Below are positions 35,901 to 44,321 of a stretch of DNA of 64,000 bases, one piece after another. The stretch is from Pontibacter anaerobius (GTDB lineage Bacteria; Bacteroidota; Bacteroidia; Cytophagales; Hymenobacteraceae). Under the pieces are notes generated by a model, which saw only the letters and a list, made by a program, of their open reading frames with translations, did no database searches and was not told the DNA's origin. Every line of letters begins with the position of its first letter. The first letter of the stretch is position 1. A program made the position numbers and the translations under genes. The stretch is from assembly GCF_026241195.1 (NCBI RefSeq), contig NZ_JAPFQO010000008.1, positions 1 to 64,000 of the forward strand, read 5' to 3'.

Positions 35901-37517
35901 GCCTATCGCGTGGTGGTGGTAGATACCCTCTCCGAGCACCTGGACCTGAGCACGCTGCAGGTGGGGTCCGCCTCGCATGCCCACCGCTTTGAGGTGAGCG
36001 GCAAGGGCCGCCCGGTGCTTACCTGGACCTTTGACAATATCATGCTGCCCGACAGCAACGCCAACGAACCGGGAAGCCACGGCTACATCCAGTTCAGCAT
36101 CAAACCAAAGGCAGACCTGCCGGAGAAGACCGCCGTGGAGAATTTCGCAGACATTTTCTTCGACTACAACTCCCCTGTCCGCACCAACATCACCCTAAAC
36201 CGCATCTTTAACATGCCGTCGGTGGTGGACGAGGAAGTACGGGTGGACCTGGAGGATATACTGGCCTCACCAGACATCGCTGCTTTTGCGCCTGCAGCAG
36301 GCAAGTTCGGGACAGAGATCACCATCACTGGCAAACGCTTTGCCACTGTTGCCACCGGAAACAAAGTATACCTGAACGGGAAAGCTGCCACGGTGGTCAG
36401 CGCCACAGCCTCCGAGCTGCGCGTGCTGGTGCCGGAAGGTGCTACAACAGGTGTCCTTAAAATCATAACCCCGGACGGTGGCGTGACGGCAACAGATAAT
36501 TTTGAAGTATACCAACCACCTGTGCTCAACTCCTTTAGCCCGGCAGAGGGTCTGGTAGGCCAAACCGTAACCCTGAAGGGCCAGCACCTAAGTATAAACC
36601 AGTTACCCGAAGTTTACCTGGGCAAGCAGCAATGCGAAGTAAGTATGGCCGGTTCCGGTGAGCTTCAGGTGCTTGTTCCTGCCGGCGCTACAACTGGAGT
36701 TTTCAGGATCAGCACCGAGGGCGGAGAAGTGCAGAGCTCACAAACGTACAGGGTATGGCAGCAGCCAGGTATTACGGCCCTGAACAAACGCACAGACCGC
36801 GCAGGCAGCGAACTCAGGATAACCGGGGTAAACTTCGCGGAGCAGACAGCACGCAATAAAGTATACTTTGGCCAGGCTGAGGCTTCAGTGCTGCAAGCAA
36901 CCGTAAGTTCCCTTTTGGTTGCAATTCCATTAACTGCTGGTACTGGTAAGGTAAAAGTTGTTACACCGGGCGGAGAGACCTTAAGCGATCAGACATTTGA
37001 ACTCATTCCCGCCCCAGTCCTGGTGCAGATGCAGCCGGCGCAGGGCAGCATGGGCACAGTAGTGGAATTGCGCGGGCAACACTTCCTCACTTCCAATAAG
37101 CAGGACACCGTCAGCTTTAACGGGATAAAAGCCGTTGTACTAAATGCAAACCCTGATTTGTTAAAAGTACAGGTTCCGCGCGGCGTTAGTACCGGTAAGG
37201 TAGAGATTAAAGGGGTGGGCGGTGCAGCACTCAGTGCACAGGATTTTGTAGTGGAAGACCTGACACTGGCCGAATCTGTAATTATCTCCCCCAACCCAAG
37301 CGACGGCAGCTTTAAACTTGACCTGCACAGAGCCGACTTTGAGGCGCGACGGCTGCAGGTATACAGCAGCCTGGGGCAACTGGTGCTGGAGCAAAGTATA
37401 ACAGCGCCTCGCCCGGATGCGCTGCAGGTGCAGCTGCCAAAACCTCAGAGTGGCATTTACTTGCTCCACCTGCACACCGACCGTGGACTGCTTACGTTTA
37501 AGCTCTATGTGCGCTAA
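33000..37517 (+). CDS. Giant NHL-propeller/TIG surface protein with T9SS sorting domain
   Basis: The 1505-residue secreted protein has a signal peptide (MRTALLLIVSLFLSFDNIYAQ). Residues about 30-580 form NHL-type beta-propeller repeats (DVAVDSQGNIYFVD, GIAVNSKDEIYVADSGNERIQRFD). Residues about 590-690 form a carboxypeptidase-regulatory/SdrD-like domain (IKGIVYNDANNDCI). Residues about 700-920 form beta-rich domains. A DUF7619-like conserved-repeat domain (SYDPNDKLVTP) runs from about 930 to 1075. Four IPT/TIG repeats start near 1091, 1174, 1255 and 1338. A type IX secretion C-terminal sorting domain (ISPNPSDGSF...) covers about 1427-1505. It is probably attached to the outer surface. DNA composition changes near codon 700 (see findings). 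Confidence 0.92.
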   Translation: MRTALLLIVSLFLSFDNIYAQSLIPGFVLNNRVGIQVSEPEDVAVDSQGNIYFVDGTVKKFRYHEFLGTEDLTFAPEGLNRENYGTYDIALDQYDNLFVVSYTYSKVAKFSPEGKLLLVFGVEGDAPGQFRFPEGIAVNSKDEIYVADSGNERIQRFDKTGRLLQIIPLDPTTGNYFEAPLSIDFDNSDNLYLLHNPENKIVKYSPTGQKLLEFGNEPYDSVRLDTPWKLAIDKVEGEIYVSDENLKSFNVYTLNGGVRYSLKWVYNYQHSIGNKNSIAVTPYGDIILADKGLLSGGQISSYDKGHTGNYTWGNRWQNVDLTIDEAGTVYMLDVSGTITKFNSHGEFVMTYGEKGTFRAGLPNLVIKAPKAITSDLFNNLYALSNPGLANDTTAIYKLDKEGKLLSIFADLGPNTETSTYTDLAVDPAGNMYVADLTGGLIHKLNSSGIHLGTIGSLGFGPGELWMPVAITIDKAGIIHVLDYNGGRIQQFDSKGNFIRQFGKFSKDEGSIESNSDMALDSKGNIHVASNLGQRRYFIFSSKGDLLYEALDSKVNHIAIDQLGTNLVLDDDQADGYSLYTANAYENPQSVIKGIVYNDANNDCILNEGERTLSGIVVMTNPGPYYAITDVNGGYTLAVTPAEYTLHTTIPYQEGRTITATCPTQEKGNLVKITDPGQLIQNINFGNFVYAPAHLIVSVNSTRRRRCFESTTTVRYVNSGFAPASDAKVYVKLPAEVELLSADKTYTRLPDGTYAFAVGDLSAGQSGIITIQDKVTCGDESVRGRTVCTRAWITPSNNAPAQPVPTISITGRCNSETGMIRFVIRNTGTADMEQHEIFRKFRDGRLSSKEQFQLAAGDSMVLLVPSMGYTWRLEADQPEGNGDNKLASVTIEACTDANSGITVSSGLVNLMPTDDEEAEKSEECMPITDSYDPNDKLVTPLGRTDELYTPTNTELKYKIRFQNTGTDVAYRVVVVDTLSEHLDLSTLQVGSASHAHRFEVSGKGRPVLTWTFDNIMLPDSNANEPGSHGYIQFSIKPKADLPEKTAVENFADIFFDYNSPVRTNITLNRIFNMPSVVDEEVRVDLEDILASPDIAAFAPAAGKFGTEITITGKRFATVATGNKVYLNGKAATVVSATASELRVLVPEGATTGVLKIITPDGGVTATDNFEVYQPPVLNSFSPAEGLVGQTVTLKGQHLSINQLPEVYLGKQQCEVSMAGSGELQVLVPAGATTGVFRISTEGGEVQSSQTYRVWQQPGITALNKRTDRAGSELRITGVNFAEQTARNKVYFGQAEASVLQATVSSLLVAIPLTAGTGKVKVVTPGGETLSDQTFELIPAPVLVQMQPAQGSMGTVVELRGQHFLTSNKQDTVSFNGIKAVVLNANPDLLKVQVPRGVSTGKVEIKGVGGAALSAQDFVVEDLTLAESVIISPNPSDGSFKLDLHRADFEARRLQVYSSLGQLVLEQSITAPRPDALQVQLPKPQSGIYLLHLHTDRGLLTFKLYVR

Positions 37518-37531
37518 CAAGCAGCAAGTAT

Positions 37532-37571
37532 AAAAGTGAGGGCCGGCAAAGTATGCCGGCCCTCACTTTTT
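37532..37571. terminator. Bidirectional terminator
   Basis: A perfect stem of 16 pairs (AAAAGTGAGGGCCGGC and its complement) with an 8-base loop, bounded by A- and T-runs. It serves both the giant surface protein and the convergent EcsC gene. Confidence 0.88.
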
Positions 37572-37588
37572 AGGTTAAACTGTAGTAC

Positions 37589-38323
37589 TTACTCCTGCAG
37601 CAGCCCCTGCTCCCGCCAACGCATACGGTAGGCATTCATCGCCGTTTCGCCGAGCTTTGTGATGAGGCGGTAATTTACCACCGCCCCGATAGGCGCACCG
37701 ATCACCGGAATCATCTGGGCCATTTTGGCAAGGTCAATATAGTCGCGGTACTCCTGTTGCAGGCTGCGCCAGTCAAAGGCATTGATATCCTCCGGCAACA
37801 GCACCTGCTGCGCCTCCCAATCAGCGATGTGCCGATACACCTTACGCCGGTGCTCATGCGAGCTGAACGCCAGTTCAAAGATATGCAGCAGGTAAACACG
37901 CTCCCGGTAATCCTTCACATCATACCCATAAACAGCCGAAATATCATAGAGCAGCTTTAGTTTAAGGCCCAGTAACAGCGGAAAATCCACAAGCCCAAGC
38001 AGTATACCTCCTGCCCCCGTTACGCCTCCCTCGGCAGCCGCCGCCTGCTGGTAATACCTGACCCGCTCCCGTACCATGGTTTCGCGCATTTCCAGGGGCA
38101 AACCGTCAACGGGCTTCGCGGAAATGTACCCTGCCCCAAACAACACCCCCCTGATCATCTGCTTTATCGCCGTAGTGATGGCCTGGTGCACCCTTTCCGG
38201 GATATAACTATTGAGTTTTACCTGTGCCTTATGGGCCAGCGCATTGAACATACCCGGGTTACGCAGCATCTCATGCTGCCACCGCCGTAGCTCATACAGT
38301 GCCTGTGCTTCGTAAGGAGACAT
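37589..38323 (-). CDS. EcsC family protein
   Basis: The 244-residue protein matches the EcsC family. It opens SPYEAQALYELRRWQHEM, has a hydrophobic middle (GGVTGAGGILLGLVDFPLLL) and ends in MIPVIGAPIGAVVNYRLI. EcsC homologues lie beside ABC transporters of the Ecs type, but their role is not settled. Here the neighbour is the Mla-type lipid transporter 86 bases upstream on the same strand. Possible membrane association is inferred from the hydrophobic stretches. Confidence 0.85.
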   Translation of the reverse strand: MSPYEAQALYELRRWQHEMLRNPGMFNALAHKAQVKLNSYIPERVHQAITTAIKQMIRGVLFGAGYISAKPVDGLPLEMRETMVRERVRYYQQAAAAEGGVTGAGGILLGLVDFPLLLGLKLKLLYDISAVYGYDVKDYRERVYLLHIFELAFSSHEHRRKVYRHIADWEAQQVLLPEDINAFDWRSLQQEYRDYIDLAKMAQMIPVIGAPIGAVVNYRLITKLGETAMNAYRMRWREQGLLQE

Positions 38324-38409
38324 AAATTGTTAGCAAGTTGAAAAGTAGAGAATAGCTTATCCGCCCTGACTTAAAAGTATGAAAGCCAGCTATTGCCGGC
38401 TTTCTGTAT

Positions 38410-39453
38410 TTATTGATTGTCCTCCTTAACAGGCTGCTGTTCCTGCTGCTGTTGTTCCTGTTGCTCCCGGGCCTCCTCGGCAGCCTTCTGCTCCTCTTTC
38501 TCCCTCTTCCTGAAGAATCCCCTGAACAGGATATTGCTCTGTAGCGCCTCCATGTTCTCATCAAACTTTTGGGAGCTTGTTTCAAGGTTCTGCATGGTGC
38601 GCTGCAGCTGGTTTGCAAACGTCTGATCGTTTAGCAACACGCCTACCGCATTGTTCTCGTTGTTAAACCGGCCGCTTGCCTGCTCCAGGTTCTGCGCCAT
38701 CTTGGTGGCCGACTGTGTGGCCTCCTCTAGTTGCGCCATAGACTGCTCCAGTTTATTGAAAACAGTAGTATCAGTCAGCAACTCGTTTGCAAGGCTACCT
38801 TGGGTGCCCAATTTGCTCGTGAAGCGGCTTAAGTCACGGGAGGCGCGCACGGCATTTTGCGAAGTGCTCTCCAGGCTCGCCACCATACTTTTAAAATCCT
38901 TCGCCAAAGTAGAGTCGGTTAGCAGGGTGCCCACAGTGCCTTCGCCGCGTACCAGCCGGTTACTGATCTCGCTGAAGTTGCCCGTGATAGTCGCCAGGTT
39001 TTTGTTGTTCTCCTGCAGCGTTTTCATGATATCGTCGGTGTTCAGGTTAGCTTCCGATGCCAGCACGTCCCCATCCTCTACCGGCCCTGCGGCAGGAGTG
39101 CCCCCGAATATCTCGATGATTTTGTTGCCGATAAGGCTTTCGGAGCTGATGCGCGCCTTAGAGTTCTCGCGTATAAACTTCCGCGCCGATTCTTCAATGC
39201 TCATTACCACCTGCACCTGCGACTCCCCGTGCAGGCTAATTTGCTTCACCGTACCAATTTTCACGCCCGAGAACCATACGTTGTTGCCAACCTTCAGGCC
39301 TTCTACATCGCCAAATACAGTATTCACCGTAATGCTCTCGATAAACCGCTTCTGCTGGCCACCCAGCGTCAGGATACCGATCACAAAAATCACGATGGCG
39401 ACCAGGACAAAAACCCCGACCATGATAGAACGCTTATTTTCTGCCGTATTCAT
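38410..39453 (-). CDS. MlaD/MCE-family lipid-binding protein
   Basis: The 347-residue protein has one N-terminal membrane helix (SIMVGVFVLVAIVIFVIGIL) and then an MCE domain (NTVFGDVEGLKVGNNVWFSGVKIGTV, residues about 40-120). A long coiled-coil region about 150-320 carries repeated QN-rich segments, and a Gln/Glu-rich tail follows. MlaD-type proteins form rings that shuttle phospholipids between membranes. It is third in an mlaE-mlaF-mlaD operon, three bases after mlaF. The long coiled coil suggests a tunnel or bridge form, unlike the short E. coli MlaD. Confidence 0.93.
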   Translation of the reverse strand: MNTAENKRSIMVGVFVLVAIVIFVIGILTLGGQQKRFIESITVNTVFGDVEGLKVGNNVWFSGVKIGTVKQISLHGESQVQVVMSIEESARKFIRENSKARISSESLIGNKIIEIFGGTPAAGPVEDGDVLASEANLNTDDIMKTLQENNKNLATITGNFSEISNRLVRGEGTVGTLLTDSTLAKDFKSMVASLESTSQNAVRASRDLSRFTSKLGTQGSLANELLTDTTVFNKLEQSMAQLEEATQSATKMAQNLEQASGRFNNENNAVGVLLNDQTFANQLQRTMQNLETSSQKFDENMEALQSNILFRGFFRKREKEEQKAAEEAREQQEQQQQEQQPVKEDNQ

Positions 39454-39456
39454 ACT

Positions 39457-40230
39457 TTAGTTTACAAAGTTGTAGTCATAAAACATCTTTACCCGCTCAT
39501 CGTCGGTGTTAAACACCTCTTCAAATGAACCCTGCCGCTGAAACTGCCCGTCAAGCAGCATAACCATCCTGTCGCCCACGGAGCGGGCGCAGGTAAGGTC
39601 GTGCGTAATGATGATAGCGGATGTGTTAAAGCGCGCCTGCACATCATTGATCAGCGCGTTAATCTCTATACTTGTAATGGGGTCTAGGCCAGCGGTGGGC
39701 TCATCGTAGAGCATGATCTTGGGCTTCAGTATAAGTGTACGGGCAATGCCGATGCGCTTTCGCTGCCCCCCCGATAGTTCAGAGGGCATCTGGTTTATAG
39801 TCTGCAGCAGCCCAACAGCCTCCAGCACAAAATGTATCACCTTATCGCGCTCAGCACGGCCCATTTCCTTTGCATGGCGTATCAGCGGGAACTCCAGGTT
39901 CTCGTACACCGTCATGCTATCGTACAAGGCACTGTTCTGGAACGAAAACCCTACCTTCAGGCGCAGTAAATCCAACTCTTTAGGCTTTAACTTGTCCACC
40001 TCTTTCCCCAGCACCCTCACCATACCCTCATCCGGACTCAGAAGCCCGGATATAATCTTGATCAGCACGGATTTACCTGTGCCCGAGCGTCCCAGCACCA
40101 CCAGGTTCTCTCCCTGGTAGAGGTCCAGGTCAACGCCCTTCAGCACCTCAAAATCATCAAAGGCTTTTCTGAGCCCCCTGATCTCAATTACCTTGTTTTC
40201 TCTGTTTATGTTTGGATTGATCTTCTTCAT
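39457..40230 (-). CDS. ABC transporter ATP-binding protein, MlaF type
   Basis: The 257-residue ATPase has all motifs: Walker A GRSGTGKSV, Q-loop FSFQNSALYDSM, signature LSGGQRKRIGIART, Walker B KIMLYDEPTAGLDP and switch His in IIITHDLT. It is the nucleotide-binding subunit of the Mla-type phospholipid transporter. It lies nine bases after mlaE and three before mlaD, so it is cotranscribed. Confidence 0.95.
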   Translation of the reverse strand: MKKINPNINRENKVIEIRGLRKAFDDFEVLKGVDLDLYQGENLVVLGRSGTGKSVLIKIISGLLSPDEGMVRVLGKEVDKLKPKELDLLRLKVGFSFQNSALYDSMTVYENLEFPLIRHAKEMGRAERDKVIHFVLEAVGLLQTINQMPSELSGGQRKRIGIARTLILKPKIMLYDEPTAGLDPITSIEINALINDVQARFNTSAIIITHDLTCARSVGDRMVMLLDGQFQRQGSFEEVFNTDDERVKMFYDYNFVN

Positions 40231-40239
40231 ATAGTCTGT

Positions 40240-41055
40240 TTACATGGCCCGGAACAGGTTGATGACCTGCAACGCCAGCAGTTCCTCGATAAACACCAGA
40301 AACATGGCCGTTACCACCGAAGAGTTGGCTGCTTTGCCCACACCCTCTGTACCCTTAGATGAGTTGTACCCCTTATAGCTTCCCACCATGCCAATTGTAA
40401 AACCGAAAATAAAGGTCTTAATGATGGACGAGAAGATATCCAGGAAAGTAATAGCATCGAACACCTGCGTGATATAGGTGGTAAAGCTTGTCAACTCGTT
40501 TTGGCTCACGTTAAGATAAGCTCCCATCAGGGCCACAAAAATGGTGTACATGGCCAGCACCGGCACCATAAAAGTGGTAGCTAGTACCCGGGTTACCACC
40601 AGGAAGTTGAAGGGGTTGGTAGCAGAAACCTCCATAGCATCAATCTGTTCCGTTACCCGCATCGAGCCTAACTCAGCCCCAATGTTGGAGCCCACACGGC
40701 CTGCCGCGATAATGGCTGTTACCAGTGGAGCCAGCGCCCGGACAATGGCAATGGATACCAGCGAGGGAAGCCAGGAAGTAGCCCCGAACTCCGCCAGCGA
40801 GGGCCGCGACTGATTGGTAAACACGATGCCTATGATAAAACCGGTGAGCGAGATGAGCGGCAGCGACCGCACCCCCACCTCATAACATTGCCTTATGACT
40901 TCCTTAAACTCATAAGGTGGCACAAAAACCTCTTTAAAAAAGCGGACATGGAAAGCATAGACCTTGTACAGCTCCAGGAAGATCCGGTCTATCCTGCGAG
41001 AAACCAAGTACTTCCGTTTTCTTCCCGTGTCTGCCTTATTATCTTTTAATCCCAT
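40240..41055 (-). CDS. MlaE-family ABC transporter permease
   Basis: The 271-residue MlaE-type permease has five or six membrane helices. The conserved MlaE segment is PLVTAIIAAGRVGSNIGAELGSMRVTEQIDAMEVSATNP (split here over residues about 125-165), the coupling-helix region that contacts MlaF. The 45-residue cytoplasmic N-terminus is basic. It is first gene of the operon. Confidence 0.94.
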   Translation of the reverse strand: MGLKDNKADTGRKRKYLVSRRIDRIFLELYKVYAFHVRFFKEVFVPPYEFKEVIRQCYEVGVRSLPLISLTGFIIGIVFTNQSRPSLAEFGATSWLPSLVSIAIVRALAPLVTAIIAAGRVGSNIGAELGSMRVTEQIDAMEVSATNPFNFLVVTRVLATTFMVPVLAMYTIFVALMGAYLNVSQNELTSFTTYITQVFDAITFLDIFSSIIKTFIFGFTIGMVGSYKGYNSSKGTEGVGKAANSSVVTAMFLVFIEELLALQVINLFRAM

Positions 41056-41375
41056 TCAGAGTCTTTCTTCAGATTTTCTGTGGTGAACCACTAGTAAGAT
41101 ACGAACAGCTAAATTAGTAATTAATATATAGGTTAAACCTAATAAAATTTCCTTTGTTCAGTTGCGGTTATACCTATACGCCTTTAGCATCAAACTGTGT
41201 TTAACTCAAGCTTGTTTAATATTTATACTATTATGTATAGGATACTCTTCGCAGCACCATATTTAAGTATTAGTACACCTAAGCCACTGGTGTTTGGCGG
41301 CAGCAATTGGCACAGCCTGATGGATGCAATGCCCGTACATGCATGGGTAAAGTATAAAACAGAACGTAAACAAAG
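41056..41375. other. AT-rich divergent spacer
   Basis: These 320 bases divide mlaE from the DUF4126 gene. Both directions need promoters here. A 60-codon frame at 41197-41379 overlaps the DUF4126 start, has no support, and is rejected. No clear regulatory site is seen apart from AAGTATAAA at 41349-41357. Confidence 0.45.
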
Positions 41376-41849
41376 ATGATGAAAAAGTCCTTCTACAAAG
41401 CACTGGCCATGGGCGCTCTGGCAGGAATGAGAAGCATGTCGGCACCCGCACTGTTGAGCAGAGCCCTCCAGGAGCATAAAAACAAGGCCTTGTCCGGCAC
41501 TCCTCTCAAATACCTGCAAAACAAGTATGTGGCCAATACCCTGACGGGGCTAGCAGCCACAGAGCTGCTGGGAGACAAATGGCCTGGCGTACCCGACCGG
41601 ATTGAATTACCTTCGCTGCTTGTACGGGCTGCTTCCGGCGCGGCGGTAGGTGCTGCAATTTATGCGGGCAACCATAAAAGCCTTGCAAGCGGAGCAGCAG
41701 TTGGTGCAGTGGCGGCTGTTGCAGCCACATATGCCAGCTTCTTCCTACGCAAAACACTCAGCGATAAAACCACTATTGCAGACCCTGTGCTAGGGGTGCT
41801 GGAAGATGCCCTGGTGCTAGGCAGTGGCCTCAAAGCCGCACGTGTCTGA
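41376..41849 (+). CDS. DUF4126 family membrane protein
   Basis: The 157-residue protein has several Ala/Gly-rich hydrophobic stretches and the DUF4126 signatures GALAGMRSMSAPALLS, LLGDKWPGVPDR, and IADPVLGVLEDALVLGSG. It is probably an inner-membrane protein with four short helices. The function is unknown. Confidence 0.83.
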   Translation: MMKKSFYKALAMGALAGMRSMSAPALLSRALQEHKNKALSGTPLKYLQNKYVANTLTGLAATELLGDKWPGVPDRIELPSLLVRAASGAAVGAAIYAGNHKSLASGAAVGAVAAVAATYASFFLRKTLSDKTTIADPVLGVLEDALVLGSGLKAARV

Positions 41850-42009
41850 CCTGTATTGCTACACTTTAGCAAAACAGGTACAGCTTCTGCAGACCAGGGC
41901 TAAAAGTATAAGGCTTTACCCAGTTACCGATATTTGCGTAAAAGTGCAGCAGCCGCCTTGACAAGCGGCTCATATTTAGCTATACTTAACAAGACATTTA
42001 AATAAAACT

Positions 42010-43176
42010 ATGCCCAAAATTCTGATCATAGACGACGAAAGGGCCATCCGAAGCACCCTGAAGGAGATCCTGGAGTTTGAGAACTATACCGTAGACGAGG
42101 CCGAGGACGGGGAAAAAGGCCTGCAACTGCTTGGCAAATCCAAGTATGATGTAGTGCTCTGCGACATTAAGATGCCTGGCATGGACGGCATCGAGGTGCT
42201 GGAGAAAGCCATGGAGATCAGCCCTGATTCGCCGTTTATCATGATTTCGGCCCATGGCACCATTGATACCGCCGTGGAGGCCACCAAAAAAGGAGCCTAC
42301 GATTTTCTGCAGAAGCCACCAGACCTTAACCGCCTGCTGGTAACCGTGCGTAATGCCCTCGACAAATCACACCTGGTAACGGAGACGAAGATTCTGAAGA
42401 AGAAGATCTCTAAGACCTATGAGATGGTCGGCTCCTCCCCTGCGCTGAGCCGTGTGAAGCAAGCCATTGAAAAAGTGGCCCCGACCGATGCGCGCGTCCT
42501 GGTCACCGGACCAAACGGCTCTGGTAAGGAGCTTGTGGCACGTGCCATACATGAGCACAGCAACCGCGCCACTGGTCCGCTGGTGGAGGTAAACTGCGCC
42601 GCCATACCAAGTGAGCTAATCGAGAGTGAGCTCTTCGGCCATGAAAAAGGCTCCTTTACATCAGCCGTAAAACAGCGCATCGGCAAGTTTGAGCAAGCCA
42701 ACGGAGGCACTTTGTTTCTGGATGAGGTGGGCGACATGAGTCTATCAGCACAAGCTAAGGTACTGCGCGCGCTACAGGAGCATAAAATTACGCGCGTAGG
42801 TGGCGACAAGGACATACAAGTGGACGTACGCGTGGTGGCTGCCACGAATAAAAACCTGCTGGAGGAGATAGAGCACAAGAACTTCCGGGAGGACCTTTAC
42901 CACCGTTTGGGAGTTATCCTGATACATGTGCCACCGCTAAACGACCGCCGCGAGGATATCCCAGACCTGGTGCAGAAGTTTCTGAACGATATTGCCAATG
43001 ATTACGGCAACAAGCCAAAAACCATCACGCCAGATGCACTGGAATACCTGAAAGGTCTGGACTGGCGAGGTAATGTGCGGGAACTGCGAAACGTGGTGGA
43101 GCGCCTCGTGATTATGAGCGGACCGGAAATAACTGCCGAGGACGCCAAAGCTTTTGCCCGCCCGGTGGTAGCATAA
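42010..43176 (+). CDS. NtrC-like response regulator lacking a DNA-binding domain
   Basis: The 388-residue protein has a receiver domain (residues 1-120: acidic D8/D9, phosphoacceptor D52, K102) and a sigma-54-type AAA+ domain (about 140-375). Walker A is GPNGSGKE (K173) and Walker B is GGTLFLDEVGD. At the GAFTGA loop it reads GSFTSA (214-219). The arginine-finger region WRGNVRELRN is intact. It stops soon after the AAA+ domain (ITAEDAKAFARPVVA), so the usual Fis-type HTH is missing. No histidine kinase is adjacent. Function through sigma-54 or by protein-protein action is open. Confidence 0.9.
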   Translation: MPKILIIDDERAIRSTLKEILEFENYTVDEAEDGEKGLQLLGKSKYDVVLCDIKMPGMDGIEVLEKAMEISPDSPFIMISAHGTIDTAVEATKKGAYDFLQKPPDLNRLLVTVRNALDKSHLVTETKILKKKISKTYEMVGSSPALSRVKQAIEKVAPTDARVLVTGPNGSGKELVARAIHEHSNRATGPLVEVNCAAIPSELIESELFGHEKGSFTSAVKQRIGKFEQANGGTLFLDEVGDMSLSAQAKVLRALQEHKITRVGGDKDIQVDVRVVAATNKNLLEEIEHKNFREDLYHRLGVILIHVPPLNDRREDIPDLVQKFLNDIANDYGNKPKTITPDALEYLKGLDWRGNVRELRNVVERLVIMSGPEITAEDAKAFARPVVA

Positions 43177-43243
43177 GGTAAAAGTATAAAATGGGAGTCA
43201 GTACACCTGATGATGCCCGTTTATAAGTATAAAGGTGGATTGC

Positions 43244-43318
43244 CATCCTGAAAGGATCCTGTTATAAAAGTATGATTTATACTTGTGCAGGATCCTTTCA
43301 GGATGACTTTTTTATACC
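43244..43318. terminator. Long bidirectional terminator with nested hairpin
   Basis: An 18-bp perfect stem (43244-43261 with 43288-43305) encloses AAAGTAT/ATACTT, which can pair in a second smaller stem. It ends with ACTTTTTTATA. It lies between the regulator and the convergent MtfA gene. Confidence 0.85.
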
Positions 43319-43366
43319 TGGTTATATTTTTGCCAGCTCTTTGCTTTTGCAAGTCATATCGTTGGT

Positions 43367-44293
43367 TTAGCCTTGCTTTCTTTTCAGTCGGCAGCAATGC
43401 TTATACTTCTTGCCACTTCCGCAGGGGCATAGCTCATTGCGGCCGATGCGCTTACCGTAAGGGTTTAGAAGCTCCTTAAAATTGATGCGGAAACGGCGTT
43501 TGGGGTTCTGGTCAAAAATTTGAGTGAGTAGTTCGTAGAGCTTCGGGTGTTTCTCGGCCAGTTGATCCGGTTTCTCAAAAAAGTACTCCGTTACAACGGC
43601 AAAAAATTCTGCCTCACTCGTGGCGCCGTAGTTATCAATGTCAGACTTGCCCTGCTCAATCTTCTTTATTTTACGGTACATCAGCTCCTGCCATGGCTGC
43701 ACCAACTCCTCGGGCAAGTAGGCTGCGGGTGTTCCGTCTATCTCACCGTCCGCCTGGTCCAGCATGTGCGCAAACTCATGTATGCCCACGTTTTTGCGGT
43801 CGGCCATGTCGTTGAAGCCACGCTCAAGTGCAGGCTTGGAGAGCGTTACGTAGTGGTCGTTCTGAAACGGATTTACCCGACCCAGCACCTCGCTGACGGC
43901 CTCACTTTTCTCGTTTTTATACCTTTTTATACTTCCCGGGAAAACCAACACCTCACCCAAATTACGGTACTCCCATTCCCGGAAGCCGAAGATGGGGATA
44001 ATGGCGCTGGAGGCCACCAATACCTTGGTCAGGTCATCGATCTCCACATCAACGCCGGTAATGCGCTTCTCCGAAAGGAAAAGCTGCAGCATTTTTTCGT
44101 AACGCCGCTTGTCTTCGTCTGTCTTTAAAGTATGGTAAAACCCCACCCTGTCCTGTAGGATCTTACGCCACTCTGCCGGGAACTCCGCTGCCAGCACCTG
44201 CCTGCGATGCCTCTTCTGCCTGGTGGCCCAACGGTAAAAAACGAAGCCAATAACAGCTACAAAAAGTATGAATGCGATGTATCCCATGGGCAC
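43367..44293 (-). CDS. MtfA-like zinc peptidase with C-terminal SEC-C motif
   Basis: The 308-residue protein has a single N-terminal membrane helix (4-22) followed by an MtfA-type peptidase domain. The zinc site HEFAH is at 172-176 with Glu173, and SEAEFFAVVTEYFF is the likely third-ligand region. The last 24 residues form a SEC-C zinc motif (CPCGSGKKYKHCC, Cys 289, 291, 300, 301), not present in E. coli MtfA. This is a fusion of peptidase and SEC-C. It is cotranscribed with the LuxE-like gene 28 bases upstream. Confidence 0.88.
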   Translation of the reverse strand: MPMGYIAFILFVAVIGFVFYRWATRQKRHRRQVLAAEFPAEWRKILQDRVGFYHTLKTDEDKRRYEKMLQLFLSEKRITGVDVEIDDLTKVLVASSAIIPIFGFREWEYRNLGEVLVFPGSIKRYKNEKSEAVSEVLGRVNPFQNDHYVTLSKPALERGFNDMADRKNVGIHEFAHMLDQADGEIDGTPAAYLPEELVQPWQELMYRKIKKIEQGKSDIDNYGATSEAEFFAVVTEYFFEKPDQLAEKHPKLYELLTQIFDQNPKRRFRINFKELLNPYGKRIGRNELCPCGSGKKYKHCCRLKRKQG

Positions 44294-44321
44294 CTTAAAC
44301 GCAGTTGCAAAAAGAAAGATG

